From assembly GCA_013205455.1 (NCBI GenBank), contig JABMMO010000004.1, positions 1-43,098 of the forward strand: a stretch of DNA of 43,098 nucleotides, read 5' to 3'. This document shows positions 42,872-43,098 of this stretch, in pieces. Each line of letters begins with the position of its first letter. Position 1 is the first letter of the stretch. The stretch comes from Actinomycetota bacterium. GTDB lineage: Bacteria; Actinomycetota; Actinomycetes; Nanopelagicales; Nanopelagicaceae. The notes under the pieces are model-generated. The model was not told where the DNA came from and ran no database searches. It saw nothing but the letters and a program-made list of their open reading frames with translations. A program made the position numbers and the translations under genes.

Positions 42872-43098
42872 ATGACTGAACGGCAAGAATTTAAAGTACT
42901 ACGAGCTTATAAGGATTTTGAGCTTCGTGAATATCTGCCTTGCGTCATCGCAGAGGTCAAAGTTTCTGCCCAATATTCAGTTGCATCAAGTAGCGCTTTC
43001 TCCACATTATTTAATTACATTTCAAAGGGTAATAAGTCCTCGCAAAAAATTGCGATGACTGCACCGGTAATCACCGCCCAAAAAGCAGATAGTTCCGA
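42872..43098 (+). CDS. SOUL-family haem-binding protein, N-terminal part (3' end outside window)
   Basis: The first 75 codons of a gene that runs off the right edge. The start MTERQEFKVLRAYKDFELRE and the later segment QKIAMTAPVITA are characteristic of SOUL/HBP proteins, where the YKDFELREY-type opening and KIAMTAPV block are conserved. Members bind haem or tetrapyrroles; the bacterial role is poorly known. No signal peptide is seen. The upstream gap of 86 nt holds only the -10-like hexamer. Confidence 0.85.
   Translation, partial: MTERQEFKVLRAYKDFELREYLPCVIAEVKVSAQYSVASSSAFSTLFNYISKGNKSSQKIAMTAPVITAQKADSS

Noticed and set aside
1..43098. tRNA, rRNA, CRISPR, riboswitch, insertion sequence or phage genes
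   Set aside because: No cloverleaf-like sequence, direct-repeat array, transposase, integrase or structural phage gene was recognised; every gap is shorter than 200 bases.

Overview
The window looks like a piece of a small, AT-rich, streamlined actinobacterial chromosome. MtrA/MtrB, a WhiB1-type iron-sulfur protein, a PdtaS-type sensor kinase and an Rv3235-like protein are actinobacterial markers. The order ahcY-mtrA-mtrB-comF-secA ... Rv3235-like ... pdtaS-whiB matches the known mycobacterial order, with several genes missing. AT-rich codon use, almost no intergenic DNA, many 1-8 nt overlaps and probable leaderless mRNAs fit a free-living planktonic lineage such as the freshwater Nanopelagicales (acI). 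That placement is inference. I found no tRNA, rRNA, CRISPR array, prophage or insertion sequence, and no gene-free stretch longer than 200 bases.

Left part (1-19 kb), mostly housekeeping. It holds the end of S-adenosylhomocysteinase (ahcY, cut by the window edge), the MtrA/MtrB two-component system, a ComF-like phosphoribosyltransferase and secA. Next come an Rv3235-like protein, a SAF-domain membrane protein coupled to a CpaE/MinD-like protein with a degenerate P-loop, PdtaS and WhiB1. Then follow msrA-msrB, an AlkA-type glycosylase, a DUF4389 membrane protein, two TerC paralogues flanking a C-S lyase and two small membrane proteins, a short ribosome hibernation factor, a probably frameshifted small gene, and a long-form argG.

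Middle part (18.8-34.1 kb), a carbohydrate island centred on inositol. iolC-iolB-iolD run leftward. They diverge from a ROK kinase and iolE across an 86-bp region carrying a 30-bp palindrome with a GAGCGCTC core. Further left are a Gfo/Idh/MocA oxidoreductase, a GH63/mannosylglycerate-hydrolase-like glycosidase and a second IolE-like protein. To the right, past a DUF6454-like protein, is a complete ABC importer (binding protein, two permeases, ATPase). It is followed after 5 nt by one protein fusing a glycerophosphodiester phosphodiesterase (GDPD) to an inositol-monophosphatase-type phosphatase. The simplest reading is uptake of a glycerophosphodiester, probably glycerophosphoinositol from phosphatidylinositol, its hydrolysis to free inositol by the fusion enzyme, and catabolism by the Iol enzymes. 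I consider this the most interesting system in the window.

Right part (34.1-43.1 kb). A divergent ROK kinase converges on an amino-sugar-type importer (lipoprotein binding protein, two permeases, NagB-like deaminase). Then come a Methyltransf_32-type methyltransferase, a dimethylglycine/sarcosine dehydrogenase-like flavoprotein with a folate-binding GcvT half, and the start of a SOUL haem-binding protein cut by the window end.

A recurring feature is a -10-like hexamer (TAGGAT, TAGGCT, TAGAAT, TAAGTT) exactly 6 nt before a start codon that has no Shine-Dalgarno sequence, which suggests leaderless transcription of several genes.
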